Positions 40,923 through 54,398 of a stretch of DNA of 64,000 bases are shown in pieces. The DNA is taken from positions 993,853-1,057,852 of the forward strand of contig VXAA01002996.1 of NCBI GenBank assembly GCA_013399115.1, given 5' to 3'. Below the pieces are notes generated by a model. It was not told where the DNA came from and did no database searches. It saw only the letters and a program-made list of their open reading frames with translations. This DNA is from Anseranas semipalmata. Taxonomy: Eukaryota > Chordata > Aves > Anseriformes > Anseranatidae. Position 1 is the first letter of the stretch. Each line of letters starts with the position of its first letter. Both the position numbers and the translations under genes were made by a program.

Positions 40923-43900
40923 GTGAGGAGAAGCAGCTGGGGACGCTGCCTGTCCTCGCCCCCCCCGCACCGGGAGGTGAGGCTGGAGATCGCCTCATCC
41001 CTGCTCCTTCAAAGTTACGTTTCCCAGCGTTTTTCACGTCAAGGACCCGTCAAACTCGCGTGCGGTAACAGCCTGCCCTGCCTGCCGCAGCGACGTGAAC
41101 ACAGCTGCCACCCAAGGCTCACCCCACGCCCCGATCCGCCGCAGCCCCCGAGCCCCAGCTGCTGCGGTGCCCTCCTCCGGGCCTCCCCCGGCACGGGCGG
41201 GCGGCGAGCAGCAGCCTGAGGCCCGGCCGGCCCCCGCAGCTGGGGCTGGCGACGGGGCGAGGAGAGGCAGCACGGCCCGGCATGGGCAGGGACCCACACC
41301 GTGGGGCTGGCCACCACCATCCCCAGACATTCAGGGACCCAGAGGATCCCTCCATCGGCACAAGCTGCCCGCAGTAGGGCCCAGCCCTCCCTCCCCTTCG
41401 CGCAGGCTGCAGCACCGCAACCGTTCTCTCTTCTGCAGCAAAGGTATTTTTATCTCTCATGACTCAGTAACAACCAAAGACGAGCACAGTTTGTCGCAGG
41501 CTTCTGGGTGGAACTGGTGTTCTGCAGCTGGATCGCGGCGTCACCGTTTAGCTCAATCGTGCCAGTACAGGGAGACCAACGCTCACCGTGAGCCCTCCCC
41601 AGTACCCCTGCACAGCCACCGCTACCCTCCCTCCAGGTTTTAATAATCTGCTGGCTTTCAGCGTAGGGGCAAATTGCAGAGATTAAGGTTCAACATACGT
41701 GCTTCACCAACCACTAATTTGCATTGCAAGTCAATAGCTAATAACCAAAATCCTAGCTAGATGCGATACAGGACAAAGCTGTCGAGCGTTAGCGGCTCAC
41801 ATGCAGGCCTTAGCAGCACCTGACTCACTTCACAGCCTCAACACGAACAGGAGGCTGCGTGATGCACCCTCTTGAGAACCAATTTTCCAACAGCTACCTC
41901 AGTCTGCCTGTCCTGCTTTTAACCACTCACTTCTGCTGTAGGTGAATACATATGCTTCTCTCACATTTTCCTGCAGGTCCTTCTGGTAAGTGTACCATGG
42001 CAATAGGAAATGAAGAAGAATGAGGGGAGCAGTAAGAGATTCCAAAAACTGACCATCTCATCTATGTGGAAGTGTGAGAATAGTAGGGACACAGGGGAGG
42101 AGGAAGCAGGCCTTCAAGCTCATTCAGTCTTTTCTTCCTAGCTAAAGTCACTTCACCGTTTCATTCCCAAAGACTACATCAGGCGAAAGTCCTTGAGGAA
42201 CAAGGTGGACCTAAACATGTCCCAGAGGAGCCTCCCTCTCAAAACTGCTTCAGGTGACAACATGCTCAGGAAGCAAATCCTGGAGTTCTGGAAAGACGCT
42301 CTTGTTACATGCTTCCTTGGAACCCCAAACTCCTCTTCTTTTAAAGGGGAAAAAATAAATCACCAAAACTTCATATAGGAACTAAAACCTTTGAAAACTG
42401 AATTTGTTGGAAATAAATAACCCAGCTATTTTCAAGAGTACATTTACTATCAGAATCAACTCTTAATTAGTTTCTCTATAATTTCACTTAAGAAGCAAGA
42501 TAAGGCATTCTGAATTTTCCTTTCAGTCATTGGTAGAGTGCATATTTGTTTTTTTGACATGCTTATTCCTTAAGTGTCAGCTTTCTTTTTCCTAATTCTG
42601 AAGAACTGATTTATTTTCAATTGCACTTTAGAGTCACATTAGTAGAAACCGATCTCTGGATCCTGGAAAATTAAATCTTAAGATTGCCAATAAAAGGGTA
42701 AGCAAAACTACCCAACAGGGAAAGGTCATATCTCATGGCTGTAATTATGAAAACACGTTATAATCTGAAAAGTAGTTATAAGATTATGAATTTTAATTCT
42801 AACATTGCTTCGTGTTAGAGTGATCTAACTAGGACTGCTTATTGGTTTTACATAAATCAGTTTCCCACTGTTCAGTACAAAGCATTTTCTGCTGTTTACA
42901 AATATAGGACTACAATGTACACCTACACTTACAGTCCTTTACATGTGCTATACGCACTGTATTTGTGCATACAAAAAACATGGATTGAAAGAAAGTTAGA
43001 ACCATAAAGTTAGTCACTGAAAAATTATGAAAAATAGAATAATGTTATCTATCTCTTACATATATTTCCTTAACATAAACTAGTATTGTAGCTAAAATTC
43101 ATCATCCTAAAACTGCTTTCAGATGACATAATCATGGAATGCACACATCATTCTTCTGCCATTTCCTGACTTTGGAGGTTTGCTGTTGCAAGCTAATGCT
43201 CTTAACACAGCCCCCTTCTTTTTTTTCGAAAACTGAATTGGAAAACAAAATTTGTTGTACACACCTAAGTGGCCAATGTTTGGGTCCCTGGGCAGGTCCA
43301 GATCTTCACGTTGTCTGTACGTGAGCTAATAAAGTAGGAGGGAGCAAGTCCCTGTCCTCCAGGTGCCCTAGCCGCTACAGGTGAGTCAAAACCACTGAGA
43401 GCACACACATGAAATGAAGGACCTGTGGGTTCAACTCAAATCCTGCAGGATGCAATTCTCTCCTGAGGCTCTCTTCTGCCCTGGTCACCCTATGCTGTCT
43501 TCCTTCCCAGCCTGCAAGCCTGCAGGTCCTGCTTTGCTTACGTCCTTGGCTGGCTCTTGATTCAAAGCCTGCTCTGCCGGCGGCTCCTGCACGCCCACCC
43601 ACCGCCTCCTCCAGCACTTCCATTTTCCAGCAGTTGTCTTCAGAGCTTGCTCTGCCAGAAGTCTACCTTCATGGGGACAATTATTAGATAGTGTCCACTA
43701 TATACTGGGTTAAAAAGAGGTAGAAATATATGGAGAATATACCCCCTTCCACTTGTCAAAGTGAAGTCTTGATTTTATGTTACTTTTTATTAGTTTGTGA
43801 CAGACGTGCAATCATTGCATGTTAGGGAGCAGTATGCTGGGCAGACTGCAGGAGGAAGGAGACTGGAGGACTCTTTAAAATTTAAGGACATGATTTCACA

Positions 43901-44539
43901 GGGTTGAGGTGAACCAAAAACGGAATGACTGGAATTAATAGCCAAGCAAACTCTCAGCAGAGCACACAACTGGAGCAGCCTCTCAGTCCTGTACATTTTA
44001 GTGACTTAAATGAGCATTAAAAAAACAAGCCCAGCAACATGACAACCTTTAAACCAAGACATCTGTTTAGAGGTTGTACATTGTACATATGAATTAAAGG
44101 GAGGGAAGAAAAAACAAAACAAAACAAAAGACTATAACCTGCTATTTCAAATGTTCTCATTTGTCCTAAAACCTCAGTCATAACAGTCTTTCAGTCTGGG
44201 GTCCTACTGTGACACCGCTTTCCTTACTTCCCCCTGGAGCACTCCTTCCCATATTTTTGTGAGCACTATTTGTTCTCAGTGTTATTTGGATAATATATGC
44301 ATATTTTTCTGGTACTAATCTCACAATCAGTAAGTCTTATTATGAAGACTCCACAGAATTGATTTTACAGTCATCCATGGCTTGCAGTAAATTCCAATTA
44401 GTCACTCTCTGAAAGTCACATTATGCAAGTTTAATCCAGTCATACAATTCAGTCAACATCAGACAAATTATCTTTCTAAAAAGGCAAATCAATGCCTTTC
44501 CCATTTGTTGAGTAATAAACTAAAATTACTCCAGGGAAG

Positions 44540-44577
44540 AAAAAAAAAAAAACAACAAAACAACAACAACAACAACA
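44540..44577. repeat. A-run plus (CAA)n
   Basis: A poly(A) stretch passes into repeated CAA units. It is intronic low-complexity DNA. Confidence 0.9.
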
Positions 44578-47500
44578 GAAGATTCAAGCATCAGGTTAAT
44601 CTCGCAAGTCCTAAAATGCCCAGGTTAGGTTTGCTCAGACATCCTGAACCCCACGTGCATTTCCAGTATAATATAGTGTTTCGTTTCATGACCACCTGGC
44701 TCCTCTCTCAAACACAGTATCATGTTTTCTGCAGTCTCGGAAATGCACGTGCAGTACACTGCAGGTTTTTCATTCTCATATGGCATTGTCATGTTGCAAT
44801 GACTAAACATGCCTTTATTGTTTCAGACTTTATATATAATACAATCTCTTCCCTCTAAGGAATGCATCTTAATAACAGTATTAACCAGCAGTTATACTGC
44901 ACACATTTTTTTGAAAATCAAAGACGATGGCCTATTTTATACATCTCAAGGAACAACATCTGAAAACCAAACCTGGTTTTCTATGCAGTTAGCCACTGTA
45001 TATTTTGCCATGCTGTTTCACTGTATAGTTAACCTAGCCAAACGTAAACGCTCAGAAAATCCTACCTTGCCTGAGCCCTTTATGAGCATATTTTATGGGC
45101 TCAGTATACAGCTTACAAAAGCTAATCAGTCAGATAGTGAAACTGAACCCAATTTCCTCAATACAGTTCTTGTTGGTGAAAGCCTGTTCCACGCTAAATA
45201 GAATGTCCCCTGTCACACCTTTTACAGAATTGTAACCGGGTGGAGGAGGGAAGCCCCAAAATTTCACTTTTTATTTAAAATTGGTGAGAAGCTGTTTTGA
45301 CTTCATTTTCTTCACTCATAGACATGGTAACATCAGGCAAAGCTTCCATCCCCAGACAAACTGTGAGTGGAGAGTAGGAACACAGAAGAAGTTCAACCTG
45401 AAAGCTGGCATTTCAGAAGCGTGATGGGAAGGGCCATCATGCCCTCTTGGCCACCAGGGCAAGGCTTCTCTTGCTGCCCATCCAACACAGCCACGCTTAC
45501 ATGGCACAGGGACAGCATCAGGCTCACACAGCACTCAGGTGTTAACCCATAAGTGAGTTTGGGTTTAAGACACACTTGAATGATGAAAAACTACTACTGA
45601 GAAAAACTCTATTTGTCATAACAAAATTCTCCAAATGGCCTGGCTTCTAATTAAATCAGACCTTTTTTTTCCCCACTATACTTACTGCAAAGCTAAATAA
45701 ATGTCTATTTTTGAAATTTTAATGATTTTAAAAATTATTTTGGATGATAGTTATATACTATTTCCACAGCAGGTAATGTTAAGAAACATTTTTATATCCA
45801 GAAGTTTTTAGAAAGTTTTTAAGAACACATTTTAATTAAAACCTTAATGAAACAAATTCACACAAATCTTGGGCTTGGTTTAAAGTATGATAGTTAAAAA
45901 AAAAAAAAGTCTGAAGTAGGGAAAAAGGTTGCCCAATAGATAAGCTGCTAGAAATTACTGCATAAAAAGTGAGTTAGTTTGGTACTGTATTGTGCAACAC
46001 TGTTAGAGTGTATCAGCATTATTTGGGAAGATTTTATGTGTGTACTGATGCCTTTCCAGACAATATCAGACATCAGTACAAACTGATGCCCTGAAGTACC
46101 CTTGTCTTTGTAACAAGCGAGAAGACTCTTAAACAAGCAGAGAGACCTTTGAGGAAGCCAACAGAGCAGCTCTTTTTCTGTAGCCTCAGTCCTGCACCCA
46201 ACCAGCCGTGGCACCCGGCTGGGACCTCGGTCAGCCTGGTGACTTGTCGCTGGTGGCACGGCTGCTTATGGATTTGCTTCCTGCAGTTACCGATATGGGC
46301 CTTTTGGAAATGACAAGTTGACACTACGCACTGCAAGAAGCATGCACTGTGGCTATTTCTCTCTCAGTAACAGACAAGACAAAAACAACTAACATTTGTT
46401 GTTTTGGATAGTGACACAAAAGCAAGTTGCTTTTCAGTGGCAAACACAACACATGTCTTTTCCTAGGGAGGGGCTCTTTTGGTATATAATCATGGATCTA
46501 GCAATGGTAAAAATAAAAAACTCAAAGTACCTCCAGTAAAAAGCTCAGCTTTTATTCTGGAGGATGTGTTAACATCCAAAACCTTCGCATTTAGTGAGGT
46601 CAGCAGCCGGACCCCGTGTCCACCGAAGCAGGAGGGCTAAGACCAGGGATTTCCTCCACACTCGGTAGGTACAAATATCCCCAGGGCACAGCATGGGATA
46701 TGGTTAAAATTAATGTCACTCAGCACTACAGGGGTGTACATGGACACGTGAGAATGTGCGCAGGCAGGGACATGGAAGCTGCAGTGAATAACGGTGCTAA
46801 GCTGGGTTTTGCAAGCAATAGCTACAACTTTATTTATGCTGGAGAAATAGTAAAGCGCCTTCTGACGGGTTGTGTTGTGGGCGAGATGGACTGACCCATC
46901 ATGCCCTCCTCCCAGGGCTCCTGCTTTGCCTTGAACTAGCCGAAGCCACAGAGCTCCTCCCTGCAAACACCGTCCCCCCTGCCCTGACTGCATCTGCTGA
47001 AGTCTTCAACTGCTCCAGCTCTCCCTGTAAAGCCAGAGACTACCAGCCTGCTCGCGAGGGCCAGGATATGCCCGCATGACAAAAGCACAGCTGTTACCAC
47101 GCTGTGGGACACTGAGGCAGGGCACGCCAATCAAACACCGTGACAAAAGCTCACCAGAAAGCTAAGAAACGAGATCTTTTCATTCCTAACTCTTACTGCG
47201 GTAAGGAAGCAAGCTCCTCGTGACAGCAAGCTCCCGCTGAGGTATCAGCCTCAGCAACCCTCTCCTCGCTTTGCCACGGCTCACTGTCACCACCTCTTTC
47301 TTTCCTCAGGAAAACAAGCTGAATTAAGAGGGGCATGACACCAGCCAGGCAAACTTGGTGTGTACAGAACGGGACCAAGGGCAGGTAGAGCACAGAAGGT
47401 ATCACCTCCCTACCTCAGGAGGCTGGCAACATCAGGGAGAGCATGCAAGACAGTGGCACGAGCAAGGAGAGGAAGCATCAAGAAACAGAAGAATTTGTCT

Positions 47501-50036
47501 CCAGTAAATCCTTCAGATGAAGCCTCTCCTTTCCAGCTTTGCTTTCAATCCTTTCCATCTACCCTTCTGTCCTTCATAGCTCTGCTTGTGGTCCGTCCTA
47601 TCCCCCTCTCCCCCTGTCAGGAGCCTGGGCCAGGGAGGTGGTAAGCTGGATGGTGAATTAAGGCAGCCACCGGCATCAGGTGCCCCTCTCCAAGGGAAAG
47701 GCAGAAGCAGAACAACTGGGAGGACTACTCACGGGGTTTCGGCCCACCGTTACACCCACAGGCATTGCTAGATCGGTGCTAGAGAGCAATGTGTCTTGCA
47801 GCTATGAGAGCTGTGGGAAGAGGAGTCAATGGAGCAAGGAGGTCTGCTTGTGGCTCCTCGCCAGCCTACAGGGAGCTCTGCCTTTGTGACCAAGACACGA
47901 CTGATTTGACTTGCGACACTTCAAGGCAAATTTTATTCCAAAAAGAAATTCAAAGTCATTTACAAATGCCCCAAGACAATGTGCTCTATAGGAGTGATAA
48001 TAGTCAAAATGTAATGCAAATTGGCAGCTGCATGAATGTTACTCTTATGGCAAATGCTTTTTGTTACTAATATACTACATTTAAGTATCATAAGGAAAAA
48101 CAGGCTGTTAGACTAATCTTCTGAAACTTCAGGTAGTTTATTTCTTATCTGACACAGACTGTTATAAGGTTTTCCTCAAATTAAGAAAAGAGAGAGAAGG
48201 CACATAAGAAATTTAATCACACCCTTTGATGTGGAACCTTACCTGTCTCCTAGCAAGGGAATGTTGATGGTGGCTAAACTTTATGAAATAAATAATTTAC
48301 AACACTACCCTTATCATACCCATTTAAGAATCATATTGTTAAAAGTAGGTTTGAAAATAAACCTTTATATCTTTTTGTAACTGAAAATTCATACCCTTCG
48401 GGATAATGATAATCACACAATCCACAAGGTCTTTCTATTATTATATTTATAGGGTTTTTAAATTTGTTCCTCATGGAATAGGAGCCTTGGATCCTGGTAT
48501 GACACAGGCAAGCAGTATGGAAATTTCTTTTTGTCTTTAATATTTAAACACCTGATGTATAATATTCATTTCACATTAGTCTTCTCTGGCAATCTAATGC
48601 CTCTAATATTAGTATTTTTTATTCTACACAGTAATTCAATTTGGAATAATTCAATATATGTTATAATTGAAAACTGCAGCTCATTAATTTCTAAACACTC
48701 TTTGTATTTCAGACCACACCTGTTCCTTTGGCACATCTTCTATTTTCAATTCATCCACTTCTTCCTGAATAAGCTATGTTGCTATGATACATGTGCTGTC
48801 ACAGTTTGTCTCCAACATACTTCCAGACCATAATCATACTTATTTAGCAAAAATAAGACTGAAAGTGCAAAGCCTCCTCATCTTTCTTTAATTAACACTT
48901 AATTCAGCTCCATTAATCAAGGTGAAAACATTTCTTACTCTGAAAGAATAGTAGAGTTGTGACATTGACAGGAAATATTCATGCAAAATTTACAAAACTA
49001 AAGCTAAAAAACTACTTATGGACCACCTCACTGTAGAAAAGTTACAAAGTGTGGTAATCCTAAGTGCCCATTAGCACTTCTGGCAGACCCCTATCAACAA
49101 TTTTCTAAGTACATTTGTGTCCACGGGCAGAGATGTGCCAGTGCAGTGGGCCAGGGTCTACCTTCATTTTATGCAATGTAATTAGACTGAGAAAACGAAG
49201 AAGGCTGATCATCCTCCGCATGAGTCTGTCATGTCGGCTCCCAGTTTCCTTGCATAAATCTCTATTTAAATCAGGACTGATTTGAAACCTGCAATGAATG
49301 AAACCAGAGTGAAACTGGCAGTGGAATTACACTCTGAAAAGTCTGAGTCAAATGATCAGTTTATTGACACTCATAAAATCTTCTAATCCTTGATTAGATT
49401 CTCAGAAAATAGTCATTTTACACCCTGTTGACCAGTGTTCCAATTTTCCCATTTCTCCTTTTCCACATATGGTTCATCTTTCCTATTTATTCCCTCTAAG
49501 TTTCCTAATTAACATTTTTAAATGCCTCTGTTGTGAAAATTTTCATGTAAGGGCAGGAAACATCCTATTTCCCTAGAGGAAGCTATAGCTGTTAAAATTT
49601 CTGACTTGAGACACAGACTCAAGAAACCCTTGTCTCCAACGGTCAAAATCAGCATCTCTGAAGCAAAGCTAAAAAATGCCTTGATTTGAAAACTGAATCG
49701 TTTTGAATGATTCAAAGTGGGGTTGGCAATGCAACTCCCCATCATAAATTTGGGCTACACAGATTATTTACCTTCTAGGGGAGAAGCAGGAATCAGCATG
49801 TGTACAGGTTATACAACTTCTGTTACAGAGGAGAGACTTTCCTTTATTTCATTTTATTTTTTCTTTCAGCAAGTCTGTGTTTTTTTGCAACATAATTTTC
49901 TGTTCATGTCTATTTTCAGTTGAAATACACTACTCCCAGCTCCCACTCAGTAGTCAAAGATCTGGCAGCTGGGATTTCAGAGGCATATGATCTTCGGACA
50001 GAAGCTCTTCTTCTGAGTATAGGGCACGTTAAACTT

Positions 50037-50066
50037 AAAAACAAAACAAAACAAAACAAAAAAACA
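50037..50066. repeat. (AAAAC)n microsatellite
   Basis: Four or more AAAAC units end in an A-run. Smaller copies of the same motif occur near 28690 and 44110. Confidence 0.9.
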
Positions 50067-53000
50067 CTAAGTCTGGGGTATAGTTCCATTTCTTAAATTC
50101 AGTTATTGACAATAGACAATGAAATTAAATTATTAACAATGGCATCGAAATATTTATCCAGCATAACTGCTTTCTTCTTACTTAGTCATGTTTTTCAGCT
50201 CAAGGCACAATTTTTTCCTTATACTGCCACCCTCAACTAGTGGTACTGCTCAGAAGATTTCTAATGTCGTTTGTGTTTTCAACAATAAGAACAGCCCAAG
50301 AGAAGGTCCACAAAAAGTTAGCCAGTGAGCTCCCAGCACTGTCAACCTGCTGAGCAGAGCCTGCCTTACAAACCAGGATACGATAAAGGTGATTAGCAGT
50401 TTCCAAGCACCAGGCTGCAGCTCTGCGACAAATGCTAGCAAGGATTTGGAGGCTGGAGTGAATGAGAAGCTGTCACTTAAGAGACTGAACACTTCAAACT
50501 CTGTGAAGGATAAAAACACACGATACTTTTTTCAATTTTTGTGCATTTGTATTAAACACATTGTTACTCCAATCATCAGCCAATTCACAGAAATGCCTGA
50601 ATGCAAATGTAATTCACTATCATCATATTAACTTTAGTAAATGCTTCAAGACTTTTCCAGCAATGCAAAACCACCAGAAATCTTTAAGCAATAAGCTATT
50701 TGATACATGACATAAGGCATAGAGCTTTTCAAAATTTCACCATTACATGCAGAATGGAAATTGGGAATACAGCCTTCCATATTTTCACAGTATTCATCTC
50801 CTCTCATTTAGGAAGGGGGAAAAACTACTTGCCTTTAAGCAGCACTACTAATCTAATTCACAAATTGGAAGCCATAAGAAAATGTCCTAATTCAGATAGT
50901 TTAATAAAGGTTAATATAGGTTATTATACTTTGTGATAATAGCTTTAATATTCCTTAGGCAAACTATTTCAACTGCTCTAGCTCTACACAAATGCAATAA
51001 AAATCCCCACTAAAAACAATATAGTCTAAGTGCATTATGATATGGTCTTCGCTATTAGAAACACGCCATCCTGTAGCTACCTTTGACGTTGTATGGATGT
51101 GAGGAATACTAGTGCTAAGATGGCAAAGGACAGAGCAACAACAACATTTTTCAACTTGATGATTCTCATGTTGCTTAAACAGTAGGACTGTAGTAATGGT
51201 GAATACCAAAAGCAACACTGTTTCTAACTGCTGATGCTATGCACAAAAAAATGTTAAATATGGAAAAGCTTAATGTTCTAAAAGTTAATGATCAAGGAAG
51301 ACTTTGCAAGACTGTCAAAAGTTGCTGTCTTTGCTGATGACTAGTGTGACAGGTTTGAAGCAGTAAGAGCTAGTAGTTTTTTGAGCTTAGCAACAAAACT
51401 GAATTTGAACAAAGTAAGGGGAGCAGAAAAGAAAAACATTCAGCTAGAGGCTAAAACTAAGCATGAAAAATTTTATCTGAAAACATTTTTTTTCTTGTGG
51501 AAGATTGGAAGGAAAGAAAGAAGGGTTGGAACATAACTTCTCCAGCATTAACCACAGGATAAAGGATTGCTCTTTTTTTTCTTTCATAGTCCAATGCTTC
51601 CAAATACTTCATTTAGGCACCTCTAACAACTTCTCTTCAAGCTACCACCTCTAAAACACGCATTTCACTCTTCAGAGGTCTTATGGGTTTGGTAACCATT
51701 TATGAATGGGCAATTATTAGTGGAGCAGATGTGCCTGCCTATCATGGGACTATCCAACTGAATGGGGAATGACACCAGACCTCTACAGCTCCTCGTCCTT
51801 TCAGTCTTTGTACAGAAGTCAACTGATACGTATTTGTACTTGTGAGCATGTAAACATTGACCAATGTAAAATACTTTTCTCCCTCCCATCTAAATAAATA
51901 ATAAAAAAAAACAACAACCCCACACTGCAAACAGTAAGCTTAATTGAATAGGGATGGAGGTAATTGGAGAAAATCCCTGGTAATCAGACTCTCAGCACAG
52001 AGTCATGCAGGGTACACAGAATTGCAGAGGGTATAAAACACAAGACATCTTGGATATTAATTCACAGCAAAAGGTGCTACTAACACCACTTCCTGCAGCC
52101 CCGGCGCTGCCTTGGGAGTCTCATATTCAACGAGTGACCAGACCTGACCCTGCCTAGTTTATGAGATTAGACACAATCGTAGCCCAAGGTGATTATCACC
52201 AGCTATACAGCGTCACGTTATAAAGTCTAAGTGAGGTAAGAAACTTGTAAATAACAAAATTATCCTTTTATAGGTCTCTTAATTCAACAGTCCAGTCTGT
52301 TTCCTGTAGAAGTGATTAGTAATAGAAAATAATTAGGAGATGCCAGATGGAAGGAGGAGTTTAAAAAAAAGACCCCAAACTCACACAGCTATGGAAACTG
52401 AACAACAAACGACAGAGCTGCCAGCTAACAACCCACTGCAGTCCCTCACTGCCCGGGAAGCTTGTGGCATAAGAAATAAATAGCAGTCATGTGCCTGCTC
52501 TGAGAGAGCTCCACCAGCTCCTTTTTGTGACCACTGTAAGGACTATAAAGTTGGGAGAACACATAAAAAGTCAAGGGAAACCAGTTAAAAAAAATAATAA
52601 TAAAAAAGGTCTTCATTTATGTGGGGTTTCCCTGCTATACATCTAGGCAGCCTTTTTGGAAACCATGAGAGCCACAGGGATGGGATGCAGCCCTGCTCCT
52701 ATTAGGGCCGAAGCCATGAACTCGACCCTGCTCTTCAGGAACTGAGCTGGACCACTCTATTTCCATGCCCCATGTCCTAAGCTCCACCAGAAAACCTCTC
52801 TCCACCTGAAGAAGGCCCAGACAAAGCCATCCTCTCTGGCTCTTCATGAGCTGCGGGAGGTTCCTCCCTCCCTGTGCTAGGCTACGCCAATGAAAAGGGA
52901 AGGAAATTTCTGCCAGTAAACAAAAGAGAAGCTAAGGCTAGATGCTACTTTTTAAAAGACATTAAAAATGTATCTAGATCCAAACCATCAAACATCAGAA

Positions 53001-54363
53001 GCCCTGGAAAGAACTGCGTTTTACTAGCAAGGGCTTCACACAGACTTACTTCTCACAACACTGAGAAACACGGAAAAAGAATAGCACCTTATTTGTCACT
53101 AATGGCTTCACTTTATCAGTAACAACACAACCAGTATTCTTCAGACTTAACTGCACAGCAGTCACACTGCTTTACAGCCTTCTTAACAGTTTTGTTCAGT
53201 ATTCATTTTACAAAGGCTTGGACAGGCATGGGACATACACTGAGTGCAATTACTCCCTGTGCTTTTGCTGAGGGTCTGGTCCGTAAGCCTGAGGGACCGG
53301 ACCCTTGATTTCACATGGCAGATGGCCACCTCGGTATAATTAAACACTGGACTTTACAAAGACTCCGCCTTTGTGTATAAATCTCACGTGCCAGATCATG
53401 AAAAAGCCACACTTACGTGACAAAGCAGAAGGTAATGTGGCAAGTCTTCTCAGCGAGCAGTCAAGTGACTAGCACCTATGAAACAAGGCTGAAGTGGGAT
53501 GCTGATCCTCAGCTGTACGTACCCACAAAATGGCAGCAAACATCTCCACAGCATAGTATTGTAACAGAAAACATGCCATGCATTTGAAACACAACCTGAC
53601 CCAAGCCACTCCTCGCTTTCTGAAGTTTGTGTGGCCTTATTTATTTTTAACTTTATAATACTAGACGAGCAGTATGCAGTCAGGCTACCAACACAGGCAC
53701 GTGACTTTCACTCCAGAGTAGTCCCCCGCATTATTGGGTGGGCATTAAATTAATGTACTTTGGAGGCACAGGTGCACGCAGAGCCAGCCAGGCAGGTAAG
53801 GTCCTATGAGGTTAACTGGAATCAGCTGGGATGCCATTTGTACAGCACAGAACTAACAGATCACAGCTGAACACCAACTGGAGTGGCAAGGAGAGAAGAA
53901 GAAAGGGTTTGCCTGGGAAAACCAGGAGAGCCAGGGAACCATGTTTAGCACTGGGGCTGAGCCACAGGTCCAGCTAGAGACCCTTAAAAAGAGTCTGGCT
54001 TGCTAGTTTACCCTCCACGAGCACGAAGCACCGATAAGAAAAAAGCTAGATATTCTGTGACCTAGGGATTCAATTAGCAAAGTTTATGCCTCAATTAGAA
54101 GCTCTGAATCTTAAAACAAGATCAGTTTATATAATCTTTTTAGTATATCAATTTTACTGCCACACTGAACATAAATAAGGCCTTAGGTCGCTCTCGGTAA
54201 CTGTGAGCAGAAAAAGCACCCTGCAGTTTGTAGAAAAGAATCCTCTCTGCACGCTGGACAGCATGTGCCTTTCTCAGGTCTTAATAAACATATAGTTCAG
54301 TTAAAAATCTATATGCTTATGAAAACATACCATAAGCACTTGCAGTCTTATTTGGAACTGCAT

Positions 54364-54398
54364 GTGCCATATATAATGGCATATATATAATATGGCAC
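54364..54398. repeat. Imperfect inverted repeat, GTGCCATAT...ATATGGCAC
   Basis: Nine-base arms are exact reverse complements around an AT-rich centre. It could form a hairpin. No function is evident. Confidence 0.5.

Larger units (their letters stand above)
40589..41430 (-). promoter_or_regulatory. CHN1: CpG island: internal promoter and 5' UTR region for CHN1 alpha-1
   Basis: The AT-rich intron is interrupted just upstream of the alpha-1 start codon by roughly 0.8 kb of very GC- and CpG-rich DNA. For example, ten CpG dinucleotides lie in 40681-40740 alone. No good TATA box is positioned for the minus strand, as in many CpG-island promoters. Alpha-1 is known to come from an alternative promoter, and this is the obvious site. 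Long open frames on both strands inside the island are low-stop GC shadows. The transcription start cannot be placed from sequence, and a single undetermined base sits inside the island at 40763. Confidence 0.75.

Noticed and set aside
40528..41643. Open frames of 80-220 residues on the plus strand in the CpG island
   Set aside because: They are shadows of GC-rich promoter DNA with few stop codons; one contains the N. They run antisense to the alpha-1 exon and resemble no protein.
44809..45201. 130-residue plus-strand open frame in the alpha-2 intron
   Set aside because: There is no recognisable domain, splice context or homology. It is a chance frame in intronic DNA.
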